Shown piece by piece: positions 43,840 through 53,705 of a stretch of DNA of 64,000 nt (position 1 is its first letter; every line of letters starts with the position of its first letter). This stretch comes from JACIWB01 sp038818725. Its GTDB lineage: Archaea; Thermoplasmatota; E2; UBA202; JdFR-43. The stretch is from the NCBI GenBank assembly GCA_038818725.1, contig JAWAYL010000002.1, forward strand, positions 1-64,000. Direction: 5' to 3'. The notes under the pieces were generated by a model. The model was not told the DNA's origin, searched no databases, and saw only the letters and a program-made list of their open reading frames with translations. The position numbers were made by a program, and so were the translations under genes.

Positions 43840-44760
43840 TTAAATAAATTCTTTTTGGAAAATAAATATTCCACCAATGAAGGCTGGCAAAAGTATCGTT
43901 ATTATATATCCACTTAAAGAAAGAGCTATTACAGATGCGTTATCAATTCCATAAAAAGAGAAGAAATATATAAGTACGCTTTCTCTTGTTCCAAATCCTG
44001 CAATAGTTACAGGGATTATTCCTATTAAAGAAGCGACTGAATATATGATTAAAAAATCAAGAAATGGAATTGAGATATTGAGAGAAAATGAAACTATATA
44101 TATCTGAAAAAACATTATTAAATAACTTAAAATTTCTATAAAAATCGTCAAAAGGAAAAATCTGATAGATGGAAGATTATAAAGGGAGTCTGGAGGAATC
44201 AACGAGGAAAAATTTTTAGGTATTACAAATTTGAAAAAAGATAATATTTTTTTGCTTTTTTCCCTAAATATAAAATAAAAAAGCATGATTATTAAAGAAA
44301 ATAATAAAAATATAGGGAAGAGATAAGGAAATTTTCTGTAAATAAAGATGCTTCCCAAAAGGACAAGAAAAATAAGAGATGTTAGCTCAATAATTTGATC
44401 TATAAAAACATTTATGATGCAGGCATGAATAGGTTTTTTGCTCTCCTCCATTAAATAAGGAACTCTTATGTAATCTCCTATCCAGAGGGGTGTTATGCTT
44501 CCATAAAAAAGACCTATAAGATTTATTTTTATTAAATAAAGATATCTTGCTTCTATTCCTTGTTTTCTGCATATCAGCATCCATTTATAAGTACTTATAA
44601 AAAAGCGAGGGATAAAAAGAATGGAGGATATTAAAACTGCTAAAGGAGAGATTTTTTTAAAAATTTCAAAAATTTCATTTATTCCAGTTTTGTAAATAAT
44701 ATAAAAAAATAGAATTAAGCCAAAAAAAGGCAATATTTTTTTAACGCTTTTCCATTTCAT
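43840..44760 (-). CDS. flippase-like integral membrane protein (UPF0104/AglD C-terminal type)
   Basis: 306-residue polytopic protein with about 8-9 membrane helices, of the lysylphosphatidylglycerol synthase TM-region family (PF03706). Typical segments are GLFYGSITPLWIGDYIRVPYL near 88-108 and SLIGIIPVTIAGFGTRESVL near 240-259, the latter being the conserved IPxxxGGxGxRE-type motif. Archaeal members are thought to flip lipid-linked sugars or act in surface glycosylation. Location beside secreted proteins fits a role in surface glycan or lipid transport. Confidence 0.8.
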   Translation of the reverse strand: MKWKSVKKILPFFGLILFFYIIYKTGINEIFEIFKKISPLAVLISSILFIPRFFISTYKWMLICRKQGIEARYLYLIKINLIGLFYGSITPLWIGDYIRVPYLMEESKKPIHACIINVFIDQIIELTSLIFLVLLGSIFIYRKFPYLFPIFLLFSLIIMLFYFIFREKSKKILSFFKFVIPKNFSSLIPPDSLYNLPSIRFFLLTIFIEILSYLIMFFQIYIVSFSLNISIPFLDFLIIYSVASLIGIIPVTIAGFGTRESVLIYFFSFYGIDNASVIALSLSGYIITILLPAFIGGIFIFQKEFI

Positions 44761-44805
44761 GCTAAAAAATGAGTAAGTTTTTTAATATTTTTCTGATATA
44801 TTTCT

Positions 44806-45072
44806 GTGAAATTTAGACACAAGCTAACAATTCTCATGCTTGCAATCTCAATCCCTTTAATATTAGTTCCATTTATATTGTCTGAAAGAATAGCGCAAGA
44901 GTTGAGAGTACAGGCGGAAGAAAACATAAAAAATATAGTTGAGGCAAAAACAGAATTTTATGAGCATATTTTTGCGGATTTAAGAAAAGAGCTTGAAGTA
45001 ATGGTCAAATTGATAGAAGAAAACTGGGGAAAAGGAAGTTTTTACAACTTATCTTATATATATATAGCATAA
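44806..45072 (+). CDS. N-terminal part of a sensor histidine kinase, cut by frameshift
   Basis: 88 codons from a GTG at 44806 encode a membrane helix (LTILMLAISIPLILVPFIL, about 8-26) and the start of an extracellular sensor domain with a long helix (ELRVQAEENIKNIVEAKTEF). The frame stops at 45070-45072, just after a (TA)6 tract at 45055-45066. Losing one TA unit would join it in frame to the rest of the kinase downstream. As it stands the product is a truncated membrane peptide. Confidence 0.7.
   Translation: MKFRHKLTILMLAISIPLILVPFILSERIAQELRVQAEENIKNIVEAKTEFYEHIFADLRKELEVMVKLIEENWGKGSFYNLSYIYIA
45055..45066 (+). repeat. (TA)6 tract at the kinase frameshift
   Basis: Twelve bases of alternating TA lie exactly where the kinase frame changes. 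Five units instead of six would give a continuous frame through YNLSYIYSINGSYDIEEVKN. Dinucleotide tracts inside coding regions can slip during replication, and can also be sequencing or assembly errors. Confidence 0.75.
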
Positions 45073-45185
45073 ATGGAAGTTATGATATTGAGGAAGTTAA
45101 AAATTTTGAATTTATAAGCCAAGCATTTGGAATCTCAGCAAAAGATGAATATATAAGTCTTGTATATTTTGGCACAGAAAGTGGC

Positions 45186-46973
45186 TTGTGCTTTTTAAGT
45201 GATAGCGAGTTTGCAAAAAGGTTATATGAGATAAGAGACGAACATGGAAATAGAATAGATTATAGGAATAGGCCATGGTATAAGTTGGCAAAAGAAAAAA
45301 ACTCAACAGTATGGTGTCCTCTTTATATTGATTTAAATACAGGAAAATTAACAACAACAATTTCAAGCCCAGTATTTATAAATGGCGAATTTGCGGGGGT
45401 GGCGGCCGCGGACTTGCTTCTTGAAACCCTAAGGGAAAATATAATTGATATAAATTTTGCTGGACATGGATATGCAATATTAGTTGAGGAAGATGGAGAT
45501 ATTTTAGTTAGTCCAGAATATACTGAAGGAGGAAGAAAATGGAATGAGACTTTTGAAGAATATAATATTTTCAATATAAGTGGGCTCAATGAAATGGGAG
45601 ATTATGTAAGAAATTCTTCTGAAGGAATGAAAATTATAAAAATGAATAATGAAAAATGGTATGCTTTTTCTAATCCAATTAAGGAAATAAATGGTTCCTT
45701 GATTTTTATAATCCAGGAAAAAGTGATTACAAAAATTGTTTCTGAAAGAGAAAAAGAGTATCTTGGCTTCTTTATTTTTATTTTTATAGCAGCTATGATT
45801 GCATCTGTTGTATTTTCAAAAAGTTTAACAAAGCCAATAGAAGAGTTAAGAGAAGTTACAAGAGAGGCAAGCAAGGGAAACCTTGATATAAGGGCTAAAA
45901 CAGAAGGAAAAGATGAAATTTCAGAGCTTTCAAAAGATTTTAATAGAATGATGGAAGAATTAAGCATATCAAATAAATCTTTAAAGGAATCTGAAGAAAA
46001 ATATAGAGGAATTTTTGATGAATCAATGGATGCAATTTATATATCTACATCCGAAGGAAAATTTGTTGATATAAATAATGCTGGGCTAAAGCTACTTGGC
46101 TATAGTAAAGATGAAATTTTTAATATAAATATTGAAGAAATTTATGAGAAAAGAGAAGATAGAGAAAAATTTAAAAAAGAAATTGCCAAAAAAGGTTTTT
46201 TAAAAAATTATGAAGTCAGATTAAAAAGAAAAGATGGAAAAATAATTGATTGCCTTATTTCTGCAATAAAGATTGAAAAAGATAATAAAATATATTATCA
46301 GGGAATAATAAGAGATATAACTGAATTAAAAGAGGCAAGAAAAATGCTTGAGATGTATAACTCTCTTATAAGACATGATATAGGAAATAGAAATCAAATA
46401 GCATTAGGTTGTTTAGAATTGCTTCAAGAAAGTGATTTAAAAGAGGAGCAGAAAAATTTGCTTGATAAAGCATATGAAAATATTATGCAATCTCAAAAAC
46501 TTCTATATAAGTTAAGCATAATAGGGAGAATTGGAGAAAGAGAGCTTAAAAAAATTAGCCTTGATGATGCTATAGAAAAAAGCATAGAATTTTATAAAAA
46601 TATTGCTGAAGAAAAAGGAATAAAAATTTCTTTTCAAAAAAGGCGAGCTTTTGTTATTGCCGATGAGCTAATTGAAAACATATTTTCAAATTTTATAGAA
46701 AATTCAATAAATCATTCAAACTGCAAAAATATTGAAATATCAATTGAAGAGGAGGATGATTATTATATTGTAAGAATAAAAGATGATGGAAAGGGAATAA
46801 GCGATGATGTTGCAAAAAGAATATTTGAGTTAGGAGTAAAAGGAAGGAATAGCAAAGGTAGTGGCTTGGGCTTGCATCTTTCAAAAATTATTGTTGAAGG
46901 ATATGGAGGGAAAATATTTCTTAAAGATGCAAAAAATGCGGAGTTTGAAATATACTTAAAGAAAGCGGACTAA
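45186..46973 (+). CDS. sensor histidine kinase (Cache-HAMP-PAS-HisKA-HATPase), 3' portion
   Basis: The frame is open from about 44997; the first usable start is TTG 45186 (595 residues), but the true protein probably begins at 44806. Order: remainder of a dCache-type sensor domain (NRPWYKLAKEKNSTVWCPLY, GVAAADLLLETL), a membrane helix near 190-210, HAMP (SLTKPIEELREVTREASKGN), PAS (YRGIFDESMDAIYISTSEGK), then the phosphoacceptor box with His397 (LIRHDIGNRNQ) and HATPase boxes (NFIENSINHS, DDGKGISDD, GSGLGLHLSK). Likely senses a small extracellular ligand. No response regulator is adjacent. Confidence 0.85.
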   Translation: MCFLSDSEFAKRLYEIRDEHGNRIDYRNRPWYKLAKEKNSTVWCPLYIDLNTGKLTTTISSPVFINGEFAGVAAADLLLETLRENIIDINFAGHGYAILVEEDGDILVSPEYTEGGRKWNETFEEYNIFNISGLNEMGDYVRNSSEGMKIIKMNNEKWYAFSNPIKEINGSLIFIIQEKVITKIVSEREKEYLGFFIFIFIAAMIASVVFSKSLTKPIEELREVTREASKGNLDIRAKTEGKDEISELSKDFNRMMEELSISNKSLKESEEKYRGIFDESMDAIYISTSEGKFVDINNAGLKLLGYSKDEIFNINIEEIYEKREDREKFKKEIAKKGFLKNYEVRLKRKDGKIIDCLISAIKIEKDNKIYYQGIIRDITELKEARKMLEMYNSLIRHDIGNRNQIALGCLELLQESDLKEEQKNLLDKAYENIMQSQKLLYKLSIIGRIGERELKKISLDDAIEKSIEFYKNIAEEKGIKISFQKRRAFVIADELIENIFSNFIENSINHSNCKNIEISIEEEDDYYIVRIKDDGKGISDDVAKRIFELGVKGRNSKGSGLGLHLSKIIVEGYGGKIFLKDAKNAEFEIYLKKAD

Positions 46974-48644
46974 TTATTTATGGGAAAAAATTCCAATTAT
47001 TCCATTTTTTCTTTCAATTTTTACAAATCCAAATCTCTCAAATTGAATAATTTCCCCATCATTTAGCAACTCTATATTTTTTTCTGCATATCCATGAATT
47101 ATTTTTAAACTATTTTCATCAAATTCATCGTTTTTGAATGGTAAGAGAGGAACAATTATTTTTAAATCTATTTTTTCTTCACTTACCCATTGTATTTTTT
47201 CTACACCTCCAATTAATTTTTCTCCAGCAAATTTTCCATAAATGCAAGAATTTTTCTTTTCTATTTTTACATTATACAAATCTTTTAATCTTATAATGTC
47301 TCCTTCTTTTATTTTTAATGCATCTTCTTCTGGTATATAGAATACTTTACCAACTGAAATTTTTCTTTTACCCATCTCAATTGATGGGTGATTTTTCAAC
47401 TCAACTTCTTTTTCAATTCCATCTTCAACAATAAGCTTAACTGGATGAGGAACAAAAAAGTATCTTTTTGCTTTCGCATCTAAATTTTTCCTATTTATAG
47501 CCTCTATATTTTCAAAAACAACCATTGCCTCAGATTTTGATACACCCTGAGAAAGAACAAACTCTTTTATTGTCTCCGCCAGTATGCCACGCCTTTTTAA
47601 ACCAATAAGAGTTGGAAGGCGTGGATCATCCCATCCCATAACAACTTTATTTTCTATAAGTGGCTTTATTTTTCTCTTTGAAACGGGCATTCCTTTTATT
47701 TCAAGGCGCGAAAATTCCATTAAATATGGCTTTCTTAGTCCTAGACAATCAAGAATATAAAAATATACTTCATCTCTTAGTTCATATTCTTTGCTTCTGA
47801 AGGGATGTGTCACACCTGATAAAGAATCTTCAACCGCACCATAAAAATCATATGTTGGCCATATCCTAAACCTTTTTCCATGAAATGGATGAGGGTGTTC
47901 TATTATGCGGAATAAAACAGGGTCTCGCATTGCTGTATTAAAAGATTTCATATCTCCTTTTAATCTTATTGTTGCCTCTCCTTCCTTCATTGATTTAAAA
48001 TCTTCCCAGGAGAAATTTTTGCTAGATCTGCATTCACATTCTTTACAATTCGCTCTATTTTCCCTTACTTTTTCTTCAGTGCATGTACATATATATGCAT
48101 TTCCTTCATCAAGCATTTTTTTAATTAATTCATAATGCTTTGGCAAATTATCAGATGTTCTATATTCCATATCCCACTCTATTCCAAGCCATTTCAAATC
48201 CTCTTTTTGTGCTTCATAAAATTCTTTCTTTTCATTCAATGGATTTGTGTCATCAAATCGAAGAATAAACTTTCCATCATACATTCTTGCATATTCATAA
48301 TCAATAAATGCAGCTTTTGCATGCCCTATATGCAGGTAGCCATTCGGCTCAGGAGGAAAGCGAGTGATAACTTCTCCTTTTTTTGCAAAAGGCAAGGGTG
48401 GCAATTTTTTTTCTTCCTTTACTTTTTTTATTTCCTTTATACCTATTTTTTCAAACTCCTCTTTTAGCTCTTCGATGCTAAGATTATTTATTTCTTCAAC
48501 AACTTTTCTTACAATAGGTATTATCTCTTTTGCATCAGCCCTTGCTTCAGCAATAACTTTTCCAATAACTGCTTTTAAATCCGCTTTTCCAAATTTTATT
48601 GCATTCATCAGAGCGTGTTTTCTTGCAATTTCCTCTACGTTCAT
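46974..48644 (-). CDS. gltX: glutamyl-tRNA synthetase (archaeal type)
   Basis: Class I, GlnRS-like archaeal GluRS, 556 residues. The N-terminal helical extension (about 1-90) precedes RFPPEPNGYLHIGHAKAAF with the HIGH motif at 105-108; the KMSKS counterpart is GMPVSKRKIKP near 310. The C-terminal half is the beta-barrel anticodon domain typical of archaeal and eukaryotic enzymes (KNHPSIEMGKRKISVGKVFY). In archaea it charges both tRNA-Glu and tRNA-Gln, the latter then amidated. Overlaps the prenyl synthase gene by 4 bases. Confidence 0.95.
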   Translation of the reverse strand: MNVEEIARKHALMNAIKFGKADLKAVIGKVIAEARADAKEIIPIVRKVVEEINNLSIEELKEEFEKIGIKEIKKVKEEKKLPPLPFAKKGEVITRFPPEPNGYLHIGHAKAAFIDYEYARMYDGKFILRFDDTNPLNEKKEFYEAQKEDLKWLGIEWDMEYRTSDNLPKHYELIKKMLDEGNAYICTCTEEKVRENRANCKECECRSSKNFSWEDFKSMKEGEATIRLKGDMKSFNTAMRDPVLFRIIEHPHPFHGKRFRIWPTYDFYGAVEDSLSGVTHPFRSKEYELRDEVYFYILDCLGLRKPYLMEFSRLEIKGMPVSKRKIKPLIENKVVMGWDDPRLPTLIGLKRRGILAETIKEFVLSQGVSKSEAMVVFENIEAINRKNLDAKAKRYFFVPHPVKLIVEDGIEKEVELKNHPSIEMGKRKISVGKVFYIPEEDALKIKEGDIIRLKDLYNVKIEKKNSCIYGKFAGEKLIGGVEKIQWVSEEKIDLKIIVPLLPFKNDEFDENSLKIIHGYAEKNIELLNDGEIIQFERFGFVKIERKNGIIGIFSHK

Positions 48645-49582
48645 TTTTCTCTTTTAACAGCAAATTCAGCAATTTCAATTAACTTTTTCTTTTCTTCACT
48701 ATTCCTTATTCTCTCTATCGCCTTTTTTGCTTTTTCTGCGTAGATAAAAGCCATATTTTTTGCATAATCTATTGCCCCTATTTCCTCAAAAAATGAAATT
48801 GCTTGTTTAATTTCCTCATCCTTTCCATAAATTTTGAGCAATCTTTCCTTATCTTTTTTATATCCATATATATAAAGAATTGTTTTCTTTCCTCTCCTTA
48901 TATCACTTCCAATTGGCTTTCCTATATCTTTTCCAATTACATCAAGGCAATCATCCCATATCTGAAATGCCATTCCAAGATTTAGTCCATAATTTCTTAA
49001 AGCTTCTATTTGCTTTTCTTTAGCCCTTCCAATAATTGCTCCTCCCATGGCGGCGTGCTCAAACATTCTTGCTGTTTTCTTTTCAATCATCTCAAGAAAC
49101 TTTTTCTCATCAACATATTCAATCTTTTCAAAACTCATGTCCATATCCTGTCCCTCACAGATTTCCTTTGCCATAATTGCAAGATTTCTCAAAATTCTTT
49201 TTGCTATTCTATCATTTTCTATATAACTTGCTATTTCAAAAGATTTCGCAAAAAGAGCGTCACCCGCAAGAATTGCTGTATTCTCTCCATAAATTTTATG
49301 AACAGTTGGTTTACCACGCCTCTCCTCATCTCTATCCATTATATCATCATGTATAAGGGTAAAGGTGTGAATTAGTTCAAGAGCAACGCCAAAAGGAATT
49401 GTATCCATTCCATTTCCTCCAACAGCCTCACATGAAACATAGGCAATTATAGGGCGAAGTCTTTTACCTCCCGCAAATGGCAAATGCTTCACTGCATTAT
49501 ATAAATTTTTTGGCTCAATTTCATATAAATAATTTTCTATTCCTTTTTCAATAGCACTTTTTATTTCTTCTAAATACTCCAT
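48641..49582 (-). CDS. idsA: geranylgeranyl diphosphate synthase-type prenyltransferase
   Basis: Short-chain trans-prenyl diphosphate synthase of 313 residues that supplies C15-C20 chains for archaeal membrane lipids. First aspartate-rich motif DDIMD at residues 79-83 within TLIHDDIMDRDEERRGKPTV; second motif in FQIWDDCLDVIG. GGKRLRP near 38-44 binds diphosphate. The residues before the first motif (ALELIHTFTLIHDD) set chain length; the product length is not certain by eye. Start overlaps the IPP isomerase 3' end by 13 bases. Confidence 0.95.
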   Translation of the reverse strand: MEYLEEIKSAIEKGIENYLYEIEPKNLYNAVKHLPFAGGKRLRPIIAYVSCEAVGGNGMDTIPFGVALELIHTFTLIHDDIMDRDEERRGKPTVHKIYGENTAILAGDALFAKSFEIASYIENDRIAKRILRNLAIMAKEICEGQDMDMSFEKIEYVDEKKFLEMIEKKTARMFEHAAMGGAIIGRAKEKQIEALRNYGLNLGMAFQIWDDCLDVIGKDIGKPIGSDIRRGKKTILYIYGYKKDKERLLKIYGKDEEIKQAISFFEEIGAIDYAKNMAFIYAEKAKKAIERIRNSEEKKKLIEIAEFAVKREK

Positions 49583-50580
49583 ATTTCCACCTCTCTCAGC
49601 TCTTCAATATTTTTGCATCCGGTGAGAAAAAGAGAAAAGAGCAACGATTTCCTAAAAATCTCCATTTTTTCTTCCATTGATTTGCTTTTTAAAATGGCGC
49701 TTGCGACGCCCGCGCAATCCGCACCAAGAGCTATTGATTTTGCAACATCAAGCCCATGCCTTATTCCTCCTGTTGCAACTATTTCAATTCCAGCATTTCT
49801 GCATATCTCTGCTATTTCAATTAAGCAATAAGGAGTTGGAATACCCCAATCCCAGAAAATTTTTCCTATTTCTTCCTGTATTCTATCTTTAATTTTTTTT
49901 GCCCTATAGCTTTCAACTGCTGAAAAAGAAGTTCCCCCAGCTCCCCCAACATCTACTCCAACTATATCTGTATCTAATAATTTTTCAACAACTTTTCTAC
50001 TTATTCCCGCTCCTGTTTCTTTAACAATAACTGGCTTCTCAAGGGATGATGCTACTTCCTTAATCATGTTTATACATCCTTTTGCATTTCTATCTCCTTC
50101 TGGCTGAACTACTTCTTGCAGAAAATTTAAATGAATTGCAAGCACATCTGCATCTATCATCTCTATTGCCTCATTCGCTTTATCTATAGCATTTTTCCAT
50201 TCAAGCAACTGGGGGGCGCCTATATTTGCAATGCGCAATGGTATGCTATAATTTTTAACCACACTATAACTTTCAACAACCTCACTGTTTTCAAGTCCCG
50301 CCCGCTGCGAGCCGACCCCCATTCCAACGCGGAATTTTTCCGCAACTTTTGCTATTTTTTCATTTATTTGCTTTGCTTCTTCAAACCCACCTGTCATCCC
50401 TGCAATTATTATAGGCATTGAAAGCTTTTTTCCAAAAATTTCCGTTGAAAGATCAATTTCATTGATATTTATCTCTGGCAGTGCGTCATGAAGCAACATG
50501 AAGTCGTCCCAGTAGTTGTATGAATGCATAACATCCTCTTCCATCACTATTTCCAGATGTTCCTTCTTTCTATTTTTCAT
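49570..50580 (-). CDS. fni: type 2 isopentenyl-diphosphate isomerase
   Basis: FMN- and NAD(P)H-dependent IPP isomerase, 336 residues. Motifs: MPIIIAGMTGGFEEAKQINE for FMN binding, VGMGVGSQRAGLEN, LAIHLNFLQEVVQPEGDRNA with the active-site Gln/Glu, VIVKETGAGIS, DVGGAGGTSF and GGIRHGLDVAKSIALGAD. It links isopentenyl diphosphate made by the kinase upstream with the prenyl synthase downstream. Archaeal type is expected. Confidence 0.95.
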   Translation of the reverse strand: MKNRKKEHLEIVMEEDVMHSYNYWDDFMLLHDALPEININEIDLSTEIFGKKLSMPIIIAGMTGGFEEAKQINEKIAKVAEKFRVGMGVGSQRAGLENSEVVESYSVVKNYSIPLRIANIGAPQLLEWKNAIDKANEAIEMIDADVLAIHLNFLQEVVQPEGDRNAKGCINMIKEVASSLEKPVIVKETGAGISRKVVEKLLDTDIVGVDVGGAGGTSFSAVESYRAKKIKDRIQEEIGKIFWDWGIPTPYCLIEIAEICRNAGIEIVATGGIRHGLDVAKSIALGADCAGVASAILKSKSMEEKMEIFRKSLLFSLFLTGCKNIEELREVEIWSI

Positions 50581-50601
50581 CTTCCAATTAATGATTTAAA
50601 A

Positions 50602-51927
50602 TTATTTATAATTATTTCTACTCCTTGCAAGTGATGTAAATATTCCAAAAGTGCATAAAATTGCTGAAATTATAAATGCTTTCTCCATTGCATCAACAAA
50701 AGAATAATTTTTTGTAAGCAAGATTGCGATTGCCATACTTCCAGATTGCCCTATTGTACGCATTGTAGCAATTGTCGCAGATGCAATTCCATATTCCTTA
50801 CTTTCAACACTTGCCATTATTGCATTTGTATTTGGAGAAGAAAAAAAAGCAAAACCAAATCCAATTAATGCTAAAATTGCAATTATTATCATTAAATTAA
50901 AATTATGTCTAATATAGAAGGCAATTAAAAAAATACCAAGGGCGGTAAGTGCTATCCCAAATGATGCAATTATTTTTGGATCTATTTTATCAGATAATTT
51001 TCCACCAAATGGAGAGAAAATTGCTTGAACAACTGGTTGGGAAATAAGAATTAGTCCAGCAGTGCTTGCTGGATAATTTTTTATATTTTGAAGATAGATG
51101 CTCAAGAAAAATGATAGAGAAAAAGTGGCAATGTAATGAATTAATGCGGTTAAATTTGAAAAAATAAATACAAAATTTCTTCTAAAAATGGAGGGTTTTA
51201 TTAAAGGATTTTCTATTCTGTTTTCCCATAAAATAAGAGATATAAAAAGTAAAAGGGAGAGAATTGCAAATATAAATCCCTTTAATGAATTAATTATTGA
51301 AAGAGAATATATAAGGAAAATTATTGATACCCCCCATAAAATTGAGCCAAAATAATCAAATTTCTCATAATTACCAGAAAATTCATATTTAAAATTGCTT
51401 AGAAGAAGAATTATTAAAATACATATAAAAATCATAAAGAGGAAAATGCTTCTCCATCCAAAATAACTTGTTAAAAATCCTCCTATAAATGGACCGGTTG
51501 ATAATCCTAAATAGGTAAATGAAACATTTATTCCAATTGCTTTTCCTCTATCTTCTTTAAAAAATGAGGATAGAATTGCTGTCGCATTTGAAAAAATCAT
51601 TGCACTTCCAATTCCATGAATTATTCTGAAAATTAAAAAAAGAAAAGATACATTAGAAATCATTGAAAGAAAAGATGCGATTGCAAAAATTATTATTCCA
51701 TATAAAAAAATTTTTATTCTTCCATAAATATCACCGATTTTTCCAAAAGGCAATAGTAAAACAGCAATTGCAATTATATATGATGTTGTAAGCCATCCTA
51801 AAAAGAATGAGTCTATACCAAAATCTTTTCCTATGGAAGGAAGGGCTATATTAATTGATGAACTTGTAAAGGAAACAAGAAATGATGAAAAACTTGTTAT
51901 AATCAAAATTATATTTTTATCCTTCAT
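50602..51927 (-). CDS. MFS transporter (drug/H+ antiporter-like)
   Basis: 441-residue major facilitator with about 12-14 membrane helices. The motif FGKIGDIYGRIKIFLYG near 62-78 is the MFS A-loop (GxxxDxxGR), and GTGPFIGGF-like GLSTGPFIGGFLTSYFGWRS is the motif C of antiporters. It most resembles the EmrB/QacA-type branch. It overlaps purC by 11 bases, so it is cotranscribed within the isoprenoid-purine run. Substrate unknown. Confidence 0.85.
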   Translation of the reverse strand: MKDKNIILIITSFSSFLVSFTSSSINIALPSIGKDFGIDSFFLGWLTTSYIIAIAVLLLPFGKIGDIYGRIKIFLYGIIIFAIASFLSMISNVSFLFLIFRIIHGIGSAMIFSNATAILSSFFKEDRGKAIGINVSFTYLGLSTGPFIGGFLTSYFGWRSIFLFMIFICILIILLLSNFKYEFSGNYEKFDYFGSILWGVSIIFLIYSLSIINSLKGFIFAILSLLLFISLILWENRIENPLIKPSIFRRNFVFIFSNLTALIHYIATFSLSFFLSIYLQNIKNYPASTAGLILISQPVVQAIFSPFGGKLSDKIDPKIIASFGIALTALGIFLIAFYIRHNFNLMIIIAILALIGFGFAFFSSPNTNAIMASVESKEYGIASATIATMRTIGQSGSMAIAILLTKNYSFVDAMEKAFIISAILCTFGIFTSLARSRNNYK

Positions 51928-52936
51928 TTAAAAACTCCTTAAGTTCATCTATTGTTTCCCTTAACGACTTCACTTCAAAAAATCTTTTCCCTATTATTTC
52001 ATTGCAGAAAGATTGATAAATTGATGAAATGCATTCCTTTAGCTTCACTGGCATAGAAGGAGGAGGCCTGACCATTTGCCTCCATTTAATGGCATCAATT
52101 TTTTTTGCCTCCTCTACTCCCTTATACCATTCTGTTTTTCTATAATATATTCTTGCAATTTCCTTGCTAGCTGGTATACCATTTATTGTAAACCTGCATT
52201 CATCTGGTGTACCAACTACATCAACAACAATTAAATTTCTTTCTTCATCAAATCCAAATTCAATTTTTCCATCTTCATTTATTGCTCCTATTTTTTCCGC
52301 TTCCTTGCTTATTATTTTATTTATTTTTTCTGAAATTTCTATAATTTCATCTATTTCTTCATTGCTTATATTTGCGATTCTTTTAACTTCTTCCTTGCTT
52401 ATATATCTATCGATTTCTTCAAGCTTTGTAGAAAATTCATATATTGGCTCATCTAATTTTTGATTTTCCTCTATTTTTTTAATACCATATTCCTCCATCT
52501 TTATTTTTCCTTCTTTTAATCTCTTAAGAAAACTTGAATTGGTTGTTATAAAATTTCTGTAGATCACTTCAACAGGTATAAGAAAATTTGATTTTTCTTT
52601 TGAATAAATTGAATAATCATATTTTCCATTAACTATGCTTGGCTCAAGAACTCTTAAAAATTTTATTCTCATCCTATTTACTGGTTTCTTAATTTCATTT
52701 ATATTTTTTATTTCGTTATTTTCAACAATTCCAACATAATGATTTTTTATTCCTTTTTTATTCATTTTTTCAAAAAAATATGCCCCAATCATGCAAAGTG
52801 CCTTACCCTTATTTTCTATTAAATCAGGCATTTCACCCCAGTCAAAAACTGAGTAGCGATCTGAAAACACAAACTCAGCAATTCCAGGCTTTTCTTTTGC
52901 TTCTTCAATAATTTTTAAGTCCTTTACACTTCCCAT
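51917..52936 (-). CDS. purC: SAICAR synthetase
   Basis: Phosphoribosylaminoimidazole-succinocarboxamide synthase of purine synthesis, 339 residues. The N-terminal VFSDRYSVFDWGEMPDLIEN binds ATP; central segments VPVEVIYRNFI, FEFGFDEERNLIVVDVVGTP and ECRFTINGIPASKEI are family landmarks. It is longer than bacterial PurC (about 240) but in line with the longer archaeal/eukaryotic type. It sits between IPK and an MFS gene without other pur genes. Confidence 0.9.
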   Translation of the reverse strand: MGSVKDLKIIEEAKEKPGIAEFVFSDRYSVFDWGEMPDLIENKGKALCMIGAYFFEKMNKKGIKNHYVGIVENNEIKNINEIKKPVNRMRIKFLRVLEPSIVNGKYDYSIYSKEKSNFLIPVEVIYRNFITTNSSFLKRLKEGKIKMEEYGIKKIEENQKLDEPIYEFSTKLEEIDRYISKEEVKRIANISNEEIDEIIEISEKINKIISKEAEKIGAINEDGKIEFGFDEERNLIVVDVVGTPDECRFTINGIPASKEIARIYYRKTEWYKGVEEAKKIDAIKWRQMVRPPPSMPVKLKECISSIYQSFCNEIIGKRFFEVKSLRETIDELKEFLNEG

Positions 52937-52949
52937 AAAGTTATATTCT

Positions 52950-53705
52950 TTATCTTTTAAATTTTACTGTTCCTACCCTTATACCTTTAATTGCTTTTGT
53001 TAAATTTCCCTTTATTTTTCCATTTATAAAATAGACATCGCAATCAATTTTCATTGCTTCTTCAACCTTATTTTTTATTCCTCCAGTGACATCAAAAAAT
53101 CCTTCGCTTGCCTTTATTTTAATTTTTTCATCTATTATATCAATTAATTTTGCGTCTTTTTCTTTTGGATTTTTATCATAAATTCCATCAACATCCATTA
53201 AAAATATAACTTTTTCAGCAGAAAAATTATTTGCAATATAGCTCACTATTTGATCTCCAGATAAAATATCAATTCCTTTATCAACCGAAATTGAGACATC
53301 TCCATAAAGAAATGGTATAAAATTTTTATTAATCAAATTTTTTATAACTTCAATATAGCCATCTATAATTTTTCCTTCTTTAAGAGTAAAAATTGAAGAA
53401 GGACAAATAGGAAAAGATGGCAAACCTTTTTCAATAAAAATATCAACTATTTTATTATTCAATTCAATCATTGCCCTATGGGTTTTGTAAAATCCTATCG
53501 CTTTTTCATTGCTCCATCCCTCCCTTATTTTATATTTTTTTGCCACAGGATGACCATAGCTCCCCCCTCCATGAACAATTAAAAATTTTTTTTCTGGATA
53601 AAAATATTTAATTTCTTCAGCAATTTGCTCAACAATTTTTTCATTAAAAGAAAATGGTTTTTCTTTATTACTTATAACGCTTCCCCCGATTTTTATAATT
53701 ATCAT
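52950..53705 (-). CDS. ipk: isopentenyl phosphate kinase
   Basis: Amino-acid kinase-fold enzyme, 251 residues, converting isopentenyl phosphate to IPP in the archaeal mevalonate route. The N-terminal IKIGGSVISNKEKPFSF and HGGGSYGHPVAKKYK at 45-59, including the conserved His that binds substrate phosphate, are diagnostic; the LYGDVSISVDKGIDILSGDQ and DVDGIYDKNPKEKD segments bind nucleotide. It overlaps the phosphomevalonate dehydratase small subunit by 4 bases, forming one functional unit. Confidence 0.95.
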   Translation of the reverse strand: MIIIKIGGSVISNKEKPFSFNEKIVEQIAEEIKYFYPEKKFLIVHGGGSYGHPVAKKYKIREGWSNEKAIGFYKTHRAMIELNNKIVDIFIEKGLPSFPICPSSIFTLKEGKIIDGYIEVIKNLINKNFIPFLYGDVSISVDKGIDILSGDQIVSYIANNFSAEKVIFLMDVDGIYDKNPKEKDAKLIDIIDEKIKIKASEGFFDVTGGIKNKVEEAMKIDCDVYFINGKIKGNLTKAIKGIRVGTVKFKR

